Below are positions 17,358 through 26,361 of a stretch of 60,789 nucleotides of DNA, piece by piece (position 1 is the first letter of the stretch; each line of letters opens with the position of its first letter). The position numbers and the translations under genes are program-made. The stretch is from Ochrovirga pacifica (GTDB lineage Bacteria > Bacteroidota > Bacteroidia > Flavobacteriales > Flavobacteriaceae): the NCBI RefSeq assembly GCF_000220525.1, contig NZ_AFPK01000072.1, positions 1-60,789 on the forward strand, written 5' to 3'. The notes under the pieces are model-generated. The model did no database searches. It worked only from the letters and a program-made list of their open reading frames with translations, and was not told the DNA's origin.

Positions 17358-17909
17358 TTATTTTAACAAGTTGTTTCTTAGTTCTTGAACGTATCCTACA
17401 ACCAACCAACGTTCTGTTTCTGTTAATTGAGAAGCGTGAGACCCCATCATATTTTTACCATGCATAATTACGTGGTATATGCTTCCTTCTGTAATGTCTC
17501 TATCTTTGTAATTAGGAATTCCTAAAAACTTCTCTCTTTTTACTAAGTCTCCTTGTCCATCTCCTTTTTTACCATGACAAACAGAACAGTAAATAGTATA
17601 CAATTCTTTTGCTTTGTTACTGTCTAAATCCTCTGCTGTTAATGGAGATTTTAAATTTGCTTTTGCTGCTTCGTATCCTTCATTTGTATCAGGATATTCG
17701 TAAGGAACATGTCCTCTAGAAATGGTTCCTGCTACAGGTTTTTGTGCTTCAATTCCATTTTCAAAAACGGTACTTTCTGCGTAAGGTTCTCCAGCTACAG
17801 AGCGATACATGTCTGGCATGTACTGAAGGTTACGCTTCGTTTTATCACATGATGTAAATACTAATGCTGCTACTGCTAAAACTGCTGTAATGTTGAATAA
17901 TCTACTCAT
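17358..17909 (-). CDS. actE: Alternative complex III subunit ActE, monoheme cytochrome c lipoprotein
   Basis: 183 residues. It starts with a lipoprotein signal (LVFTSC, Cys20) and carries a single heme c site, CSVCH, in LYTIYCSVCHGKKGDG (near residue 110), with a distal Met in HGKNMMGSH. It is the monoheme subunit that passes electrons from the complex toward the oxidase CuA site. It lies 5 bp after actD in the operon. Confidence 0.93.
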   Translation of the reverse strand: MSRLFNITAVLAVAALVFTSCDKTKRNLQYMPDMYRSVAGEPYAESTVFENGIEAQKPVAGTISRGHVPYEYPDTNEGYEAAKANLKSPLTAEDLDSNKAKELYTIYCSVCHGKKGDGQGDLVKREKFLGIPNYKDRDITEGSIYHVIMHGKNMMGSHASQLTETERWLVVGYVQELRNNLLK

Positions 17910-17914
17910 GATGC

Positions 17915-18442
17915 TTAGTGCTTTTCAATTACTTTAATCTCAACAGCATTGGTTGTATTTAACAAAGCTGTTAATTCTTCTTCGTTATCGTGTACAGGTA
18001 TTTCCATTAAGAAAATATCGTCTGTTGTTCTTGGATCTGGATTTTCTGCTTCTTTAAAAGGCCATATTCTACTTCTCATGTAAAATGTAATAACCATTAG
18101 GTGAGCTGCAAAAAACACGGTTAATTCAAACATAATAGGAACAAACGCAGGCATGTTTAAAATCCATGAAAAGTTAGGTTTTCCTCCAATATCTTGTGGC
18201 CAATCTTCAATCATCATGTAATTGGTCATCCACACAGCAAAAGAAAGACCTGTTAATCCGTACAAAAAGGCACAAATTCCTAATCTACTTCTTTCAAGAC
18301 CTAATAATTTGTCTAATCCGTGAACAGGAAACGGTGTAAAAACTTCTTCAATATGATGATCTGCCTTTTTTACTGTTTTAACGGCATCCATTAAAACATC
18401 GTCATCATTGTATAATGCGTGTATAACTTTATTAGTGCTCAT
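17915..18442 (-). CDS. actD: Alternative complex III subunit ActD (DUF3341)
   Basis: 175 residues, with an N-terminal cytoplasmic part (ALYNDDDVLMDAVKTVK, VFTPFPVHGLD) and two membrane helices at about residues 57-78 and 98-120. This is the standard DUF3341 layout of ActD. It overlaps actC by 11 bp, so translation is probably coupled. It is a structural subunit with no cofactor. Confidence 0.93.
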   Translation of the reverse strand: MSTNKVIHALYNDDDVLMDAVKTVKKADHHIEEVFTPFPVHGLDKLLGLERSRLGICAFLYGLTGLSFAVWMTNYMMIEDWPQDIGGKPNFSWILNMPAFVPIMFELTVFFAAHLMVITFYMRSRIWPFKEAENPDPRTTDDIFLMEIPVHDNEEELTALLNTTNAVEIKVIEKH

Positions 18443-19832
18443 TGTTTCCGTCTCTTAATTTTTTATAATTCTCTCCTGATGATTTCAAAATCGTTTTTAC
18501 TTCTGCCTGTGCAATTACTGGGAATGTTCTGGCATATAGCAAGAACAATACAAAGAAGAATCCTATTGTTCCTACAAACACACCTACATCTACAAAAGTA
18601 GGTTCAAATCTTGTCCAAGTAGATGGTAAGTGACCTTTACTTAATACGATTGCAATAATGTCAAAACGTTCGAACCACATTCCGATGTTGATTGCGATAG
18701 AAACTAAGAAAGAAACGATGAAACTTCTTCTAAACTTTTTAATCCATAATACTTGAGGAATCAAGATATTAAAGATAATCAACGACCAGAAAGCCCATCC
18801 GTAAGGCCCTGTTGCTGCTCCTACAGACATATATGTATAGTTTTCGTAAGGCGATCCTGTGTACCATGCAATAAAGAACTCAGATGCATAAGCTACTGCT
18901 ACTATTCCTCCTGTTAAGATAATAACGATGTTCATATATTCCACGTGCAAACGTGTGATATAGTTTTCTAAGTTGGTCACTTTTCTCATGACTCCTAATA
19001 ATGTTTGTACCATGGCAAACCCTGAGAAGATTGCCCCAGCCACGAAGTAAGGAGGGAATATTGTTGAGTGCCATCCTGGGTTAATAGAGGTAGCAAAGTC
19101 AAAAGATACAATAGTGTGTACAGAAAGTACCAACGGTGTTGCTAAACCGGCTAACACTAACGATACTTCTTCAAAACGTTGCCAATCTTTAGCTCTACCA
19201 GACCATCCGAAAGATAACAAAGCGTATATTTTCTTTTGGAAAGGCTTAACAGCTCTATCGCGAATCATTGCGAAATCTGGAAGTAATCCTGTCCACCAGA
19301 ACACTAACGAAACCGATAAATAGGTAGAGATTGCAAATACGTCCCACAATAAAGGTGAGTTAAAGTTTACCCATAAAGATCCAAATTGGTTTGGAATAGG
19401 TAATACCCAATAACCGTTCCATGGACGTCCCATGTGGATAATTGGGAACAAACCTGCTTGGAATACAGCAAAAATGGTCATGGCTTCTGCAGAACGGTTA
19501 ATTGCCATTCTCCATTTTTGACGGAATAATAAAAGTACAGCTGATATCAATGTTCCTGCGTGACCAATACCTACCCACCATACAAAGTTGGTAATATCCC
19601 AAGCCCATCCTATGTTCTTGTTCAATCCCCACACTCCAATTCCAGTTCCAACGGTATATAAAATACAACCGATTCCCCACAAAAATGCGACCAATGCAAT
19701 TGTAAATGCGATGTACCAATTTTTATTTGCCTTACCCTCTATTGGTTGTACAATATCTAATGTGATATCGTGATAACTCTTATCCCCTAAAACTAAAGGT
19801 TCTCTAATGGGTGCTTCGTAATGAGACGACAT
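18432..19832 (-). CDS. actC: Alternative complex III subunit ActC (NrfD family)
   Basis: 466 residues with about ten membrane helices and an NrfD-type core. It is the quinol-binding membrane subunit that works with the ActB iron-sulfur domain. Recognisable stretches are NFVWWVGIGHAGTLISA, SVHTIVSFDFATSINPGWH and WFERFDIIAIVLSKGHLPS. It lies 31 bp after actB and overlaps actD. Confidence 0.95.
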   Translation of the reverse strand: MSSHYEAPIREPLVLGDKSYHDITLDIVQPIEGKANKNWYIAFTIALVAFLWGIGCILYTVGTGIGVWGLNKNIGWAWDITNFVWWVGIGHAGTLISAVLLLFRQKWRMAINRSAEAMTIFAVFQAGLFPIIHMGRPWNGYWVLPIPNQFGSLWVNFNSPLLWDVFAISTYLSVSLVFWWTGLLPDFAMIRDRAVKPFQKKIYALLSFGWSGRAKDWQRFEEVSLVLAGLATPLVLSVHTIVSFDFATSINPGWHSTIFPPYFVAGAIFSGFAMVQTLLGVMRKVTNLENYITRLHVEYMNIVIILTGGIVAVAYASEFFIAWYTGSPYENYTYMSVGAATGPYGWAFWSLIIFNILIPQVLWIKKFRRSFIVSFLVSIAINIGMWFERFDIIAIVLSKGHLPSTWTRFEPTFVDVGVFVGTIGFFFVLFLLYARTFPVIAQAEVKTILKSSGENYKKLRDGNNEH

Positions 19833-19863
19833 ATAATTAATTTTAAATTTTAGTTATTCCTTT

Positions 19864-22800
19864 TTAAGCTTCGTTTGTGTTTCTAATCTTTGTTTGATAA
19901 ACAACATTATTATCCGTTCCAATAAACTCTAACAATCTGTATGCACGTTTATCTTTACGCAATGCTGTAACCTCATCTTCTGGGTTATTGATATCTCCAA
20001 ACTGAATAGAACCTGTTGCACAAGCACTAGAACAAGCTGTAGAGAATTCATTAACATCTACGGGTCTTCCTTCTTTCTTGGCTTCCAAGATAGTAGCTTG
20101 AGTCATTTGAATACACATAGAACATTTTTCCATAACTCCACGAGAACGAACGACCACGTCTGGATTTAACACCATTTTTCCTAAGTCATCATTCATGTTA
20201 AAGTCAAACTCATCGTTGTTATTGTACTTAAACCAGTTAAAACGACGAACTCTATAAGGACAGTTGTTTGCACAATAACGGGTTCCAACACATCTGTTGT
20301 AAGCCATTTGGTTTTGACCTTGGCGACCATGAGAAGTTGCCGCAACAGGACAAACTGTTTCACAAGGTGCGTGGTTACAGTGCTGACACATTACTGGTTG
20401 GAAAGCAACCTGAGGATTTACAGTTTCTGGAGTTTCTAGTTTTTGATACAATTCTGCAGAATCTAAAGATGATGCAGAGTTCACTTTTTTGTTATCCGTT
20501 TCTAAATCTCCTACCGAAGTATAGTATCTATCAATACGTAACCAATGCATGTCTCTACCTACACGTACTTCGTGTTTTCCAACAACGGGTACGTTATTTT
20601 CTGCGTGACATGCAATTACACATGAACCACATCCTGTACAAGAAGTTAAATCAATAGACAAATTAAAGTGATGTCCTATAGATCTATCATGATCGTCCCA
20701 TAAGTCTACCTTAGTAACATCTGTTTCTTCATGTTTTAAAGAAACTTCAGGTCTTGGGTTCCACTCTTCTGCATGTCCGTGTTGGTATTCAGAAAGACTA
20801 GTTTCTCTTAAAATATCATGACGACCTGCAATTGTGTGTTGTAATTGTTCACATGCAAATAAGTGTTTACCTCCTGCATTTTCTACTTTAGCAATTAAGG
20901 CACCTGAAAAATTTACTGCGTAAGCATTTACTCCCACTAACATTTCTTCTTTCATTGCTTTTGTCTTTCCGTATCCGTAAGACAATCCTAAAGTTCCTTT
21001 TGCTTGACCTGGTTGAATTAACACAGGAACGTTATCTATAACAACACCATTAACAGTAATTTTTGCATACTGTCCGTTAATAGCACCATTATCTTTTACT
21101 GGATTTGTAAATCCTAATTCGTTAGCATCTGCTTGAGACATTAACAAGTAATTGTCCCATGCTGCTCTTGTTAATGGGTCTGGCAATTCTTGTAACCAAG
21201 GGTTATTTGCTTGCTGACCATCTCCTATCGCTACAGAAGAATACAATGTTAACTCAAAAGCACCTGTTTTAACAGTAGATTTTAATGCTTTAGCTGCTTC
21301 AGCCACATTGATTTCTTGTGCTGATAAAGCAGTAGCTGCTACAGTTGTAAATCCATCGTGTAATGTTTGATTCCAAGATGCACCGTTCAACGCATTCTCT
21401 TTGGCAAATGCAGCTAAATAATCATAATAAGCAATTGATTGATCTGTCCAAGCCAATAAACAATCTTGAAATTGCTTCGTATCAAACAGAGGTTTGATTG
21501 TTGGCTGCGTTAAACTGTACTGATTTGCTGTGATCTTTACATCTCCCCAAGCCTCTAAATAACTTGGAGTTGGTAAAGCGTATTGCATTTCACTTAAAGT
21601 TTCGTCTTCTTTAGAAGAGAATCCAACTGTTAATTTTGTTTTCTTTAATCCTGCTTTAAAATCAGCAGCATTGGTTAATGTATAAACTGGGTTAGTGTTG
21701 TAAGTAATTAATGCTCCAACTTTCCCTGTTTTTAATTCAGCAACTAATTTAGCAACTTCAGCATCATTACCTCCTCTTACATACTTAACATTTGTAGTAT
21801 CTAATATTTCAGATTGCAATGCTTGGTTAATTGCTAAAGCTAATAATTGAGCGTTTTTATTTTGAATTCCTGTTACAACAACAGCTTTATTTCCTGCTTT
21901 CTTTAATTGCAAAGCTGCTTTTTTAATATCAGCATCCACAGGTGTTTTTTTAGAAGCTAAACGCTGACCTGTAATTTCGTTGTACAAATTAATCAAAGCA
22001 TATATTTGCTCTGATGGCTTTAATACAATTCTCTTGTCTGCATTGGCACCAGTTAAAGAGTAATTCGATTCAACTTGAATATGTCTAGAAAACTTACCAG
22101 CTTTTACATCTCTACCTGCAGCATATCCAGCTTCAAATCCTCCACCTTGCCAGTCTCCTAAGAAATCTGCACCAATAGATACAATTGTCTTAGCATCTTC
22201 TAACTTATAGTTTGGCAAAGCTCTTTCTCCGTACACTTCTTCAAAAGCATCTAGTGCAGCAGATTCAGAAATTGCATCATAAACTACATGAGATACGTTG
22301 TTATATTTGGCAGCAAACTCAGCAATTAAAGCTTGTGTTGATGGACTAGCCAAAGTACCTGTTAAGAAAACTATTTTTTCTCCTGCTTCTGACAATGCTT
22401 TTAATTGAGAAGAAATTTTTGAGTTTACATCAGACCAAGAGGCCGTATTACCTTTTACTTTGGGTCCTTTTAAACGTAAGCTATCGTACAATGATAGTAC
22501 CGATGCATTTACACGAGCATTGGTAGTTCCTTTAGCCTCTTTATTAGGCAAAATAAAAACAGGTCTTCCTTCTTTCGTTTTCACCAAAACATTTGCAAAA
22601 TCAAAACCATCAGCAATTGTTGATGCATAATAATTTGCGATACCTGGAGTTACCTCCTCTGGTTTTACAACGTAAGGGATGGATTTAACCACGGGCCCTT
22701 CACAAGCTGCTAATGAAGCTGCTGCTGTTGTAAATCCAACATATTTTAAGAAATCACGTCTTGTAGTGTTAGACGATTCTAAAGTTTCTTTATCACCTAA

Positions 22801-22914
22801 AAACGATTCAGGAGCTTGTCCTTCATTAAATTCGTTTTCTTCAAGCGAAGCAACAATCGAACTATTTTCATTTAGTTCTTCAACACTTTTCCAGTATTTT
22901 CTGTTTGATGCCAT
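19864..22914 (-). CDS. actB: Alternative complex III subunit ActB, molybdopterin-like and Fe-S protein
   Basis: 1016 residues. A Tat-type signal (TRRDFLKYVGFTTAAA, about residues 52-67) is set ~50 residues in, as in the TAT-variant group. A long molybdopterin-oxidoreductase-like domain follows (about 90-730) without an evident cofactor cysteine. The C-terminal ferredoxin-like part has four clusters: CTGCGSCVIAC, CQHCNHAPCETVC, CVGTRYCANNC and CSMCIQ ... CSSACATG. It carries electrons from quinol to the hemes of ActA/ActE. It lies 62 bp downstream of actA. Confidence 0.95.
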   Translation of the reverse strand: MASNRKYWKSVEELNENSSIVASLEENEFNEGQAPESFLGDKETLESSNTTRRDFLKYVGFTTAAASLAACEGPVVKSIPYVVKPEEVTPGIANYYASTIADGFDFANVLVKTKEGRPVFILPNKEAKGTTNARVNASVLSLYDSLRLKGPKVKGNTASWSDVNSKISSQLKALSEAGEKIVFLTGTLASPSTQALIAEFAAKYNNVSHVVYDAISESAALDAFEEVYGERALPNYKLEDAKTIVSIGADFLGDWQGGGFEAGYAAGRDVKAGKFSRHIQVESNYSLTGANADKRIVLKPSEQIYALINLYNEITGQRLASKKTPVDADIKKAALQLKKAGNKAVVVTGIQNKNAQLLALAINQALQSEILDTTNVKYVRGGNDAEVAKLVAELKTGKVGALITYNTNPVYTLTNAADFKAGLKKTKLTVGFSSKEDETLSEMQYALPTPSYLEAWGDVKITANQYSLTQPTIKPLFDTKQFQDCLLAWTDQSIAYYDYLAAFAKENALNGASWNQTLHDGFTTVAATALSAQEINVAEAAKALKSTVKTGAFELTLYSSVAIGDGQQANNPWLQELPDPLTRAAWDNYLLMSQADANELGFTNPVKDNGAINGQYAKITVNGVVIDNVPVLIQPGQAKGTLGLSYGYGKTKAMKEEMLVGVNAYAVNFSGALIAKVENAGGKHLFACEQLQHTIAGRHDILRETSLSEYQHGHAEEWNPRPEVSLKHEETDVTKVDLWDDHDRSIGHHFNLSIDLTSCTGCGSCVIACHAENNVPVVGKHEVRVGRDMHWLRIDRYYTSVGDLETDNKKVNSASSLDSAELYQKLETPETVNPQVAFQPVMCQHCNHAPCETVCPVAATSHGRQGQNQMAYNRCVGTRYCANNCPYRVRRFNWFKYNNNDEFDFNMNDDLGKMVLNPDVVVRSRGVMEKCSMCIQMTQATILEAKKEGRPVDVNEFSTACSSACATGSIQFGDINNPEDEVTALRKDKRAYRLLEFIGTDNNVVYQTKIRNTNEA

Positions 22915-22976
22915 GTTAATTTGTTTTTCTATAGTTGATGCTAACTTTAAAAACTTAGCTTAAAATTTCATTAATC

Positions 22977-24194
22977 CTAGTAGTGACATTTACCACATTC
23001 TTTTCCACCTAACTGAGCAATGGTTACTTTTTCAACCCCGTATTTCTCAGACAATTGCTCGTGAATTTTCTTGTAGTATCCGTTACCTTCAATGTTCACC
23101 TCTGTTTCTTTGTGACAATCTATACACCATCCCATTGTTAATGGAGAATATTGATACAACTCTTCCATTTCTTCTACTGGACCGTGACATTTTTGACACT
23201 TTACTCCTGCAACAGTAACGTGTTGTGAGTGATTAAAGTAAGCAAAGTCTGGCAAATTATGAATCCTAACCCATTTTACTGGTTTTGTTTCCCCTGTGTA
23301 TGCTAAGTTATCTGCATCCCATCCTGCTGCATCGTACACTTTCTGAATCTCTTTATCCAAATCTGCTTTGGTTAACGTTTTATTTTCAAAATGAACAACT
23401 GTTTCTTCTGACACTTCAGAAATGTTTTTGTGACAATTCATACAAACGTTTACTGACGGAATTCCCGAAGTTTTAGAATGCTTTGCAGATGAGTGACAAT
23501 ATTGACAATCAATTTTATTATCCCCTGCGTGAATTTTGTGAGAAAACGCAATAGGCTGTACTGGTTGGTATCCTTCGTCTACACCTACATCCATTAATGC
23601 ACCAAACCCAAAATAAACACCCACAAAAACTAAAATTATAATGGATACAATTTTTAAGAATCCGTTATTACTTTTCAAGAACACATAACCACCCAAAGCC
23701 AACAAAACCAAAACAACAACGATTGTTGCTATCTTAGGCAAAACTTCATTTGGTGTAGAGTCTACATCAACTGCGTGAGCATCAGACACTGCTGTAGCAG
23801 ATTTTTTAGCATCTCCTAAAGTAGTGTACGCAATAATGTCTTCAATTTGCTTGTCTGACAAAAACTCAAAAACACTCATCGCAACCCCACCGTACTCTTC
23901 GTAAATTGCTTTTGCATCTGCATCTCCAGACGCTCTTAACTTGTTGTTGTTTTTAATCCATGCTTTTAACCAATCCATCTCGCGACGTTCTGCCACTCCT
24001 GCCAATGCTGGACCTGTAGATTTTTTGTTTAATTTGTGACATGATGCACAATGCATGTTAAACAATGCTTTCCCCGCTTTTGCCTGCTCTTCTGTAGGGG
24101 CTTGTGCCGATAAACTCAAAGAAAAAGAGAAGAAAAGTACTAGACTCAACTTTAAAACACCAGATAATTTTCTGTGTAAATTCACAATTTTCAT
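22977..24194 (-). CDS. actA: Alternative complex III subunit ActA, multiheme cytochrome c
   Basis: 405 residues. A signal segment (to about residue 31) precedes a monoheme cytochrome c domain (CASCH at 49-53, tethered to a Met-containing loop). Two membrane helices follow at about 155-175 and 182-205, then a multiheme domain with five CxxCH sites (CQYCH, CMNCH, CQKCH, CIDCH, CGKCH). The six heme sites in total make it a fusion of a cytochrome c module with the usual pentaheme ActA. It is the first gene of the operon and its likely promoter lies about 85 bp upstream. Confidence 0.94.
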   Translation of the reverse strand: MKIVNLHRKLSGVLKLSLVLFFSFSLSLSAQAPTEEQAKAGKALFNMHCASCHKLNKKSTGPALAGVAERREMDWLKAWIKNNNKLRASGDADAKAIYEEYGGVAMSVFEFLSDKQIEDIIAYTTLGDAKKSATAVSDAHAVDVDSTPNEVLPKIATIVVVLVLLALGGYVFLKSNNGFLKIVSIIILVFVGVYFGFGALMDVGVDEGYQPVQPIAFSHKIHAGDNKIDCQYCHSSAKHSKTSGIPSVNVCMNCHKNISEVSEETVVHFENKTLTKADLDKEIQKVYDAAGWDADNLAYTGETKPVKWVRIHNLPDFAYFNHSQHVTVAGVKCQKCHGPVEEMEELYQYSPLTMGWCIDCHKETEVNIEGNGYYKKIHEQLSEKYGVEKVTIAQLGGKECGKCHY

Positions 24195-24277
24195 ACAGTT
24201 GTATAATAAGTTTTATATATGTTTTAACACTATAAAATGCCCAAATTTTAAGCTTTAAACATTTTTACAGGTTGGCA

Positions 24278-24285
24278 CAAAAGTA
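24278..24285 (-). promoter_or_regulatory. Likely -7 box of the act-cox operon
   Basis: The minus strand reads TACTTTTG, 84 bp before the actA start. No clear TTTG is present 18-21 bp upstream, so the -33 part is weak. Confidence 0.4.
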
Positions 24286-24374
24286 ATATTATACATCCAA
24301 ATGGGGAACACATAAAAGCCCTAAAATCTAATTTATATATATTCTAAATAACACTTTATTCCTTTTTATTTTAT

Positions 24375-24382
24375 TACTTTTG
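24375..24382 (+). promoter_or_regulatory. Likely -7 box of the SPOR-like gene
   Basis: TACTTTTG on the plus strand, 33 bp before the start codon. A weak TTTA lies 16 bp upstream at 24355-24358. Confidence 0.4.
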
Positions 24383-24415
24383 TTAGATAATTTAAGTTTG
24401 ATTTATTAGAGTACA

Positions 24416-24757
24416 ATGAAAACATATAATCTTATCCTTTTTAGTTTTTTTACCTTGCTTTTTACACAAACCAATGCTCAGGAAACAACTTCTAAACTCG
24501 AAAATTTTATTCAGAAAAAAAGAAATTACAACAAAAACACAAAAAGCGGATACAGTGTAATTCTTTACAGCGGAGACGAAGAAAAAGCTAGAGAGTTATT
24601 TGCTAAATTTAAAGAGGAGTTTCAAGATATTGATATTAAATTAAGCTACACAAGTCCTGACTGGAAAGTTGCTACCAAAGTGTTTCCATCTAAAATAGAG
24701 TCAGAAAGAGTACTATTGCTAATCAAAGAAAAATTCCCTTTTGCCAAGCTTTTATAA
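24416..24757 (+). CDS. Small secreted SPOR-domain-like protein
   Basis: 113 residues: signal peptide (to about residue 21, TQTNAQ), then one ~70-residue alpha/beta domain with the SPOR pattern (GYSVILYSGDEEKARELFAKFKEEF ... WKVATKVFPSKIESERVLLLIKEKFPFAKLL). SPOR domains bind denuded peptidoglycan strands. It is monocistronic, divergent from the act operon and convergent with the SDR genes. The assignment rests on pattern, not on an alignment. Confidence 0.7.
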   Translation: MKTYNLILFSFFTLLFTQTNAQETTSKLENFIQKKRNYNKNTKSGYSVILYSGDEEKARELFAKFKEEFQDIDIKLSYTSPDWKVATKVFPSKIESERVLLLIKEKFPFAKLL

Positions 24758-24770
24758 ATAGCAAGCATAA

Positions 24771-24804
24771 AAAAGCAGCCTAAGAACCATAAACCTTAGA
24801 CTGC
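24771..24804 (-). terminator. Terminator of the transporter-SDR operon
   Basis: GCAGCCTAAG (24775-24784) pairs with CTTAGACTGC (24795-24804). The one mismatch becomes a G-U pair on the minus-strand RNA, and the T-run (A-run 24769-24774) is on that strand. This favours termination of the SDR gene ending at 24837, although the plus-strand SPOR gene ends just before it. Confidence 0.75.
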
Positions 24805-24836
24805 CTGAAATTAAAAAAACTAAAAACCATAAAGAA

Positions 24837-25562
24837 TTAGCGATAACTCAATCCTTTATTGATATCGATATGATTTCCCGTAATATACGAGGAAGAGTCT
24901 GATGCCAAATATGCAATTAAGTTAGAAATAGAACGATGTTCTTTCCATTTTAAACTATTTGTTTCTTTGGCTACTTTAATTGATGTTACTTCTTTCTTTT
25001 GGCCACTCGAATGTAGCGTATTTACCCTAATTCCATAAGATTGTACCTGAGTAGCCAAACGTTCTGTAAAAGAAGTTATAGCCGCATTGGATGCGGTACT
25101 TAATAAGATAAGTTCTTCTGGGCTTTGTTCCGAAAATTCATACGTAAAATTTACAATAGAACCTCCGTTAACCAAGCAAGGCTTGAATGCTTGATTTAAA
25201 AACAGGCATGATTTTACTTGGTTATTCATCAATCCATTATAAGAGTCTTCGTTTAATGTAGATTTTTGAGCCACAAGTTGATCTTGATACATACAGACCA
25301 AAAGATGAATTTTTTCTCCAAAAGCACTAATTGTTTTTTCTACAAAATCCTTGACTTCTTGGCTTTTAGACAAATCTGCTTTTAACATAAGACATTCTCC
25401 TCCTAAATTATGAATCTCTTTAGCTATTGCAATAGCTTGTTGCTGATTTTCTTTGTAATGCACCACTACTTTGGCTCCTTCTTGTACCAGTTTTAACGAA
25501 ATTTCTCTCCCTAATTCTGATGCATCTCCAGCTATAACAGCTACTTTTCCTTGTAAAATCAT
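24837..25562 (-). CDS. Degenerate short-chain dehydrogenase (likely pseudoenzyme)
   Basis: 241 residues with an SDR fold, but the key residues are lost. The nucleotide motif TGxxxGIG is AGDASELG (11-18). The NNAG motif is replaced by CMYQ (90-93). The catalytic YxxxK is S155-TAS-N159, so both Tyr and Lys are missing. The C-terminal SDR end (LASDSSSYITGNHIDINKGL) is well kept, and the reading frame is intact. It is the last gene of the transporter-SDR-SDR operon, 11 bp after the canonical SDR. It may bind or scaffold the active reductase, or sense a ligand; function is unknown. Confidence 0.85.
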   Translation of the reverse strand: MILQGKVAVIAGDASELGREISLKLVQEGAKVVVHYKENQQQAIAIAKEIHNLGGECLMLKADLSKSQEVKDFVEKTISAFGEKIHLLVCMYQDQLVAQKSTLNEDSYNGLMNNQVKSCLFLNQAFKPCLVNGGSIVNFTYEFSEQSPEELILLSTASNAAITSFTERLATQVQSYGIRVNTLHSSGQKKEVTSIKVAKETNSLKWKEHRSISNLIAYLASDSSSYITGNHIDINKGLSYR

Positions 25563-25573
25563 ATTATTTTTTT

Positions 25574-26335
25574 TTAGATCCCTAAAGCTTGTCCCCCTCC
25601 TATTTGGATAGTTTCTGCCGTAATAAAAGAAGCATCTTTACTTGCTAAGAACGACACTACAGATGCTACTTCTTCTGGCTGACCTAGTCGTCCTAATAGA
25701 ATATTGTTCTTCCACGATGCAAAAACCTCAGGCTTGGTAGACTTAATTTGTGCATGAAATGGTGTATCGATAGTACCTGGAGATACTGCATTTACACGAA
25801 TACCATATTCTGCTAGATCTTTTGCCAAGGCTCTAGTAATAGCGTGTACACCTGCTTTGGAAGTTCCATAAACTCCTGCACCTGGCCCACCTGCGTTCCA
25901 ACCTGCATTAGAGGTATAGTTAATAATGGTTGCATTTTCTCCTTTCTTTAAAAAAGGAATAGCTGCTCTTGAAGCAAAAAATACAGAATCTAAGTTAAGA
26001 GCCATCACAAATCTGTAAAATTCGGTTGTCATTTCTTCAAACCTAGATCTTCCTCCTAAACCTCCTGCATTGTTAACAAGCACATCTATTTTACCATACT
26101 TTTCTCCAATAGCTTGGATATTTTCGGTAACTGCTTTTTCATCAGTTACATCAAAACCATAATAAGCAGCTGTAATTCCTTCCGCTGTTAAGTCCTCTAC
26201 TCTTTGTGCTCCCACATCGTCTTGAATACCATTTAAAATTACAGTATATCCATCATTTCCTAATCTTTTCGCAACTTCGAATCCGATACCACCAGTTGCA
26301 CCAGTGATAACGGCAATTTTCCCTTTTGAATTCAT
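25574..26335 (-). CDS. SDR oxidoreductase, probable DEH reductase of alginate catabolism
   Basis: 253 residues, a classical SDR: TGATGGIG at 11-18, NNAG at 88-91, catalytic S142, Y156 and K160 (YGTSK), and a C-terminal QIGGGQ. In alginate loci such enzymes reduce 4-deoxy-L-erythro-5-hexoseulose uronate (DEH) to 2-keto-3-deoxygluconate with NAD(P)H. The context here supports that role: uronate transporter 26 bp upstream and lyases and kdgF nearby. A 2-deoxygluconate or other sugar dehydrogenase cannot be excluded from sequence. Cytoplasmic. Confidence 0.85.
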   Translation of the reverse strand: MNSKGKIAVITGATGGIGFEVAKRLGNDGYTVILNGIQDDVGAQRVEDLTAEGITAAYYGFDVTDEKAVTENIQAIGEKYGKIDVLVNNAGGLGGRSRFEEMTTEFYRFVMALNLDSVFFASRAAIPFLKKGENATIINYTSNAGWNAGGPGAGVYGTSKAGVHAITRALAKDLAEYGIRVNAVSPGTIDTPFHAQIKSTKPEVFASWKNNILLGRLGQPEEVASVVSFLASKDASFITAETIQIGGGQALGI

Positions 26336-26361
26336 TTGTTTAAATTTTGTGCATTTACTAA

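Noticed and set aside
20268..20657. 129-codon plus-strand frame inside actB
   Set aside because: It is the reverse strand of the Fe-S cluster region of actB, whose protein is clearly conserved; a shadow frame.
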